Source of the DNA: Rhodothermales bacterium
GTDB lineage: Bacteria; Bacteroidota; Rhodothermia; Rhodothermales; UBA10348
NCBI GenBank assembly: GCA_030833605.1
Contig: JAURGV010000139.1
Coordinates: 1-6,476 of the forward strand
Reading direction: 5' to 3'
Length of the DNA stretch: 6,476 bases
Shown: piece by piece, positions 5,665-6,476 of the stretch
Position numbering within the stretch: position 1 is the stretch's first letter
How the letters are laid out: each line of letters begins with the position of its first letter
The notes under the pieces: generated by a model
Database searches by the model: none
The model's input: the letters and a program-made list of their open reading frames with translations, nothing else
Told to the model about the DNA's origin: nothing
Made by a program: the position numbers and the translations under genes

Positions 5665-6476
5665 AAAAACCAATCATCGTTTTGGTGTGTTTGATCGGCT
5701 CCATTCTCCCAGTATTGAGCCTTTCCTTTGCATTCGGTTCAGTCCAAATTCCTTTTTCGACCTCGTTAGACATCCTCCTCTCATCATTGCTCGGACGACC
5801 TCAATCGGCGGATGAACCCATCCTGCAAATTGTACTTAATCTAAGATTGCCGCAATCTTTGGCCGCATTTGTGGTCGGAGGTGGACTTTCCATTATTGGC
5901 GTTGCCATGCAAGCGTTGGTCAGAAATCCGTTGGCGGAGCCGTATATCTTAGGCGTGTCTAGTGGCGCTTCGGCCGGTGCATCGCTGTTCTATTTGGGGT
6001 TGATACCCACTCTGCTGCTGCCCTGGATGGACATAACCCTAGTCGCCTTTTTGGGCGCTCTACTGTCCATAACCATGGTTTATTTGGTGGCAAAAACAGG
6101 CAAAACCATTTCCGTTTCTCGGTTGCTACTCGCGGGGGTCGCCATGGCGGCCTTAATGGCTGCAATTGCCTCGCTGGTCACCTTCTTATCCGAGGACCTC
6201 AATAAAATGCGAGCGGTTTTGCTCTGGCTCATGGGGTCGTTTCACGATATTGTCTGGGCCGATCTCCCCGTGGCAACTTCGGTTACGTTTCTTGGTTTTC
6301 TTGCTCTAATGGCTATGTCCAGGTCCTTAGACGCCTTTTTGATTGGCGAGGAGCCGGCCAAGTCGCTCGGCATTCGCGTGGAATCCATCAAAGTGGTTCT
6401 CATTGTAATCTCCGCACTCGTCACGGGCACACTGGTAGCCATTTCTGGAGCAATTGGCTTCGTTGGTCTAATTATT
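5661..6476 (+). CDS. FecCD/BtuC-family ABC transporter permease (3' end cut off by window edge)
   Basis: Inner-membrane channel subunit of a type II ABC importer for cobalamin or ferric chelates, acting as a dimer with an ATPase and the lipoprotein encoded just upstream. The ATG at 5661 overlaps the preceding stop as ATGA, which implies translational coupling. The frame is open for 272 codons exactly to the window end. Hydrophobic segments are seen at about 5-25, 65-85, 95-120, 124-144, 153-175, 203-220 and 244 onward. Family motifs: LRLPQSLAAFVVGGGLSI (61-78), QALVRNPLAEP (84-94) with LGVSSGAS (97-104), LLLAGVA (155-161), LWLMGSF (188-194), GEEPAKSLGI (229-238, the cytoplasmic coupling region) and SGAIGFVGLII (262-272). 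The last is the segment normally followed by PH. Members are 320-350 residues, so about 55-75 are missing. The BtuD/FecE-type ATPase gene is expected next. Substrate is not decided by the sequence. Confidence 0.93.
   Translation, partial: MKKPIIVLVCLIGSILPVLSLSFAFGSVQIPFSTSLDILLSSLLGRPQSADEPILQIVLNLRLPQSLAAFVVGGGLSIIGVAMQALVRNPLAEPYILGVSSGASAGASLFYLGLIPTLLLPWMDITLVAFLGALLSITMVYLVAKTGKTISVSRLLLAGVAMAALMAAIASLVTFLSEDLNKMRAVLLWLMGSFHDIVWADLPVATSVTFLGFLALMAMSRSLDAFLIGEEPAKSLGIRVESIKVVLIVISALVTGTLVAISGAIGFVGLII

Noticed and set aside
5959..6442. Two minus-strand open frames of 66-68 codons.
   Set aside because: They are antisense to the permease gene, rich in low-complexity Pro/Arg or Thr/Ser residues, and have no ribosome site or homology signal.
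1..6476. Mobile element, CRISPR array, tRNA/rRNA or defence system.
   Set aside because: No transposase, repeat-spacer pattern, terminal repeats or structured RNA gene was seen. The window is filled by recognisable metabolic, envelope and transport genes.

Overview
The window is a compact stretch of Gram-negative chromosome holding six protein genes and one possible micro-ORF. GC content is moderate by eye and no gap exceeds about 135 bases. Two predicted lipoproteins, one with a SPOR-like domain, point to an outer-membraned bacterium. The SPOR-type lipoprotein, the scarcity of good Shine-Dalgarno sites and the polyphosphate-glucokinase-type ROK protein suggest the Bacteroidota/Rhodothermota/Balneolota (FCB) side. 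That placement is an inference from family resemblance and was not tested.

Left part (1-2082): an E. coli-type alpha-D-glucose phosphoglucomutase gene (pgm, minus strand, 3' end cut by the window edge) is divergent from a polyphosphate-glucokinase-type ROK kinase (ppgK, plus strand). Together they would convert glucose to glucose-6-phosphate and interconvert that with glucose-1-phosphate, linking sugar uptake, glycolysis and polysaccharide or nucleotide-sugar synthesis. The 109-bp gap between them holds a nested inverted repeat. It also holds an almost ideal Shine-Dalgarno sequence before an 11-codon ORF.

Middle part (2125-4594, all minus strand): a diacylglycerol/lipid kinase-family gene, then an 82-bp gap, then deoC (deoxyribose-phosphate aldolase with an unusual N-terminal extension of about 68 residues). 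DeoC is directly followed, with no gap, by a small SPOR-domain lipoprotein gene. This block converges on ppgK across 42 bp.

Right part (4729-6476, plus strand): a periplasmic-binding lipoprotein of the BtuF/FecB class overlaps by 4 bp (ATGA) a FecCD/BtuC-family permease that runs off the window. This is the start of an ABC importer for cobalamin or an iron chelate, with the ATPase expected just downstream. The gap between it and the lipid kinase gene contains a perfect 14-bp palindrome whose GATT-N2-AATC core recurs in the pgm/ppgK gap.

No mobile element, CRISPR array, tRNA, rRNA or recognisable riboswitch is visible. Gene content is ordinary housekeeping metabolism and transport. I see no evidence of a new multi-gene system. 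The points worth a second look are the regulatory structures in the two divergent gaps and the DeoC extension.
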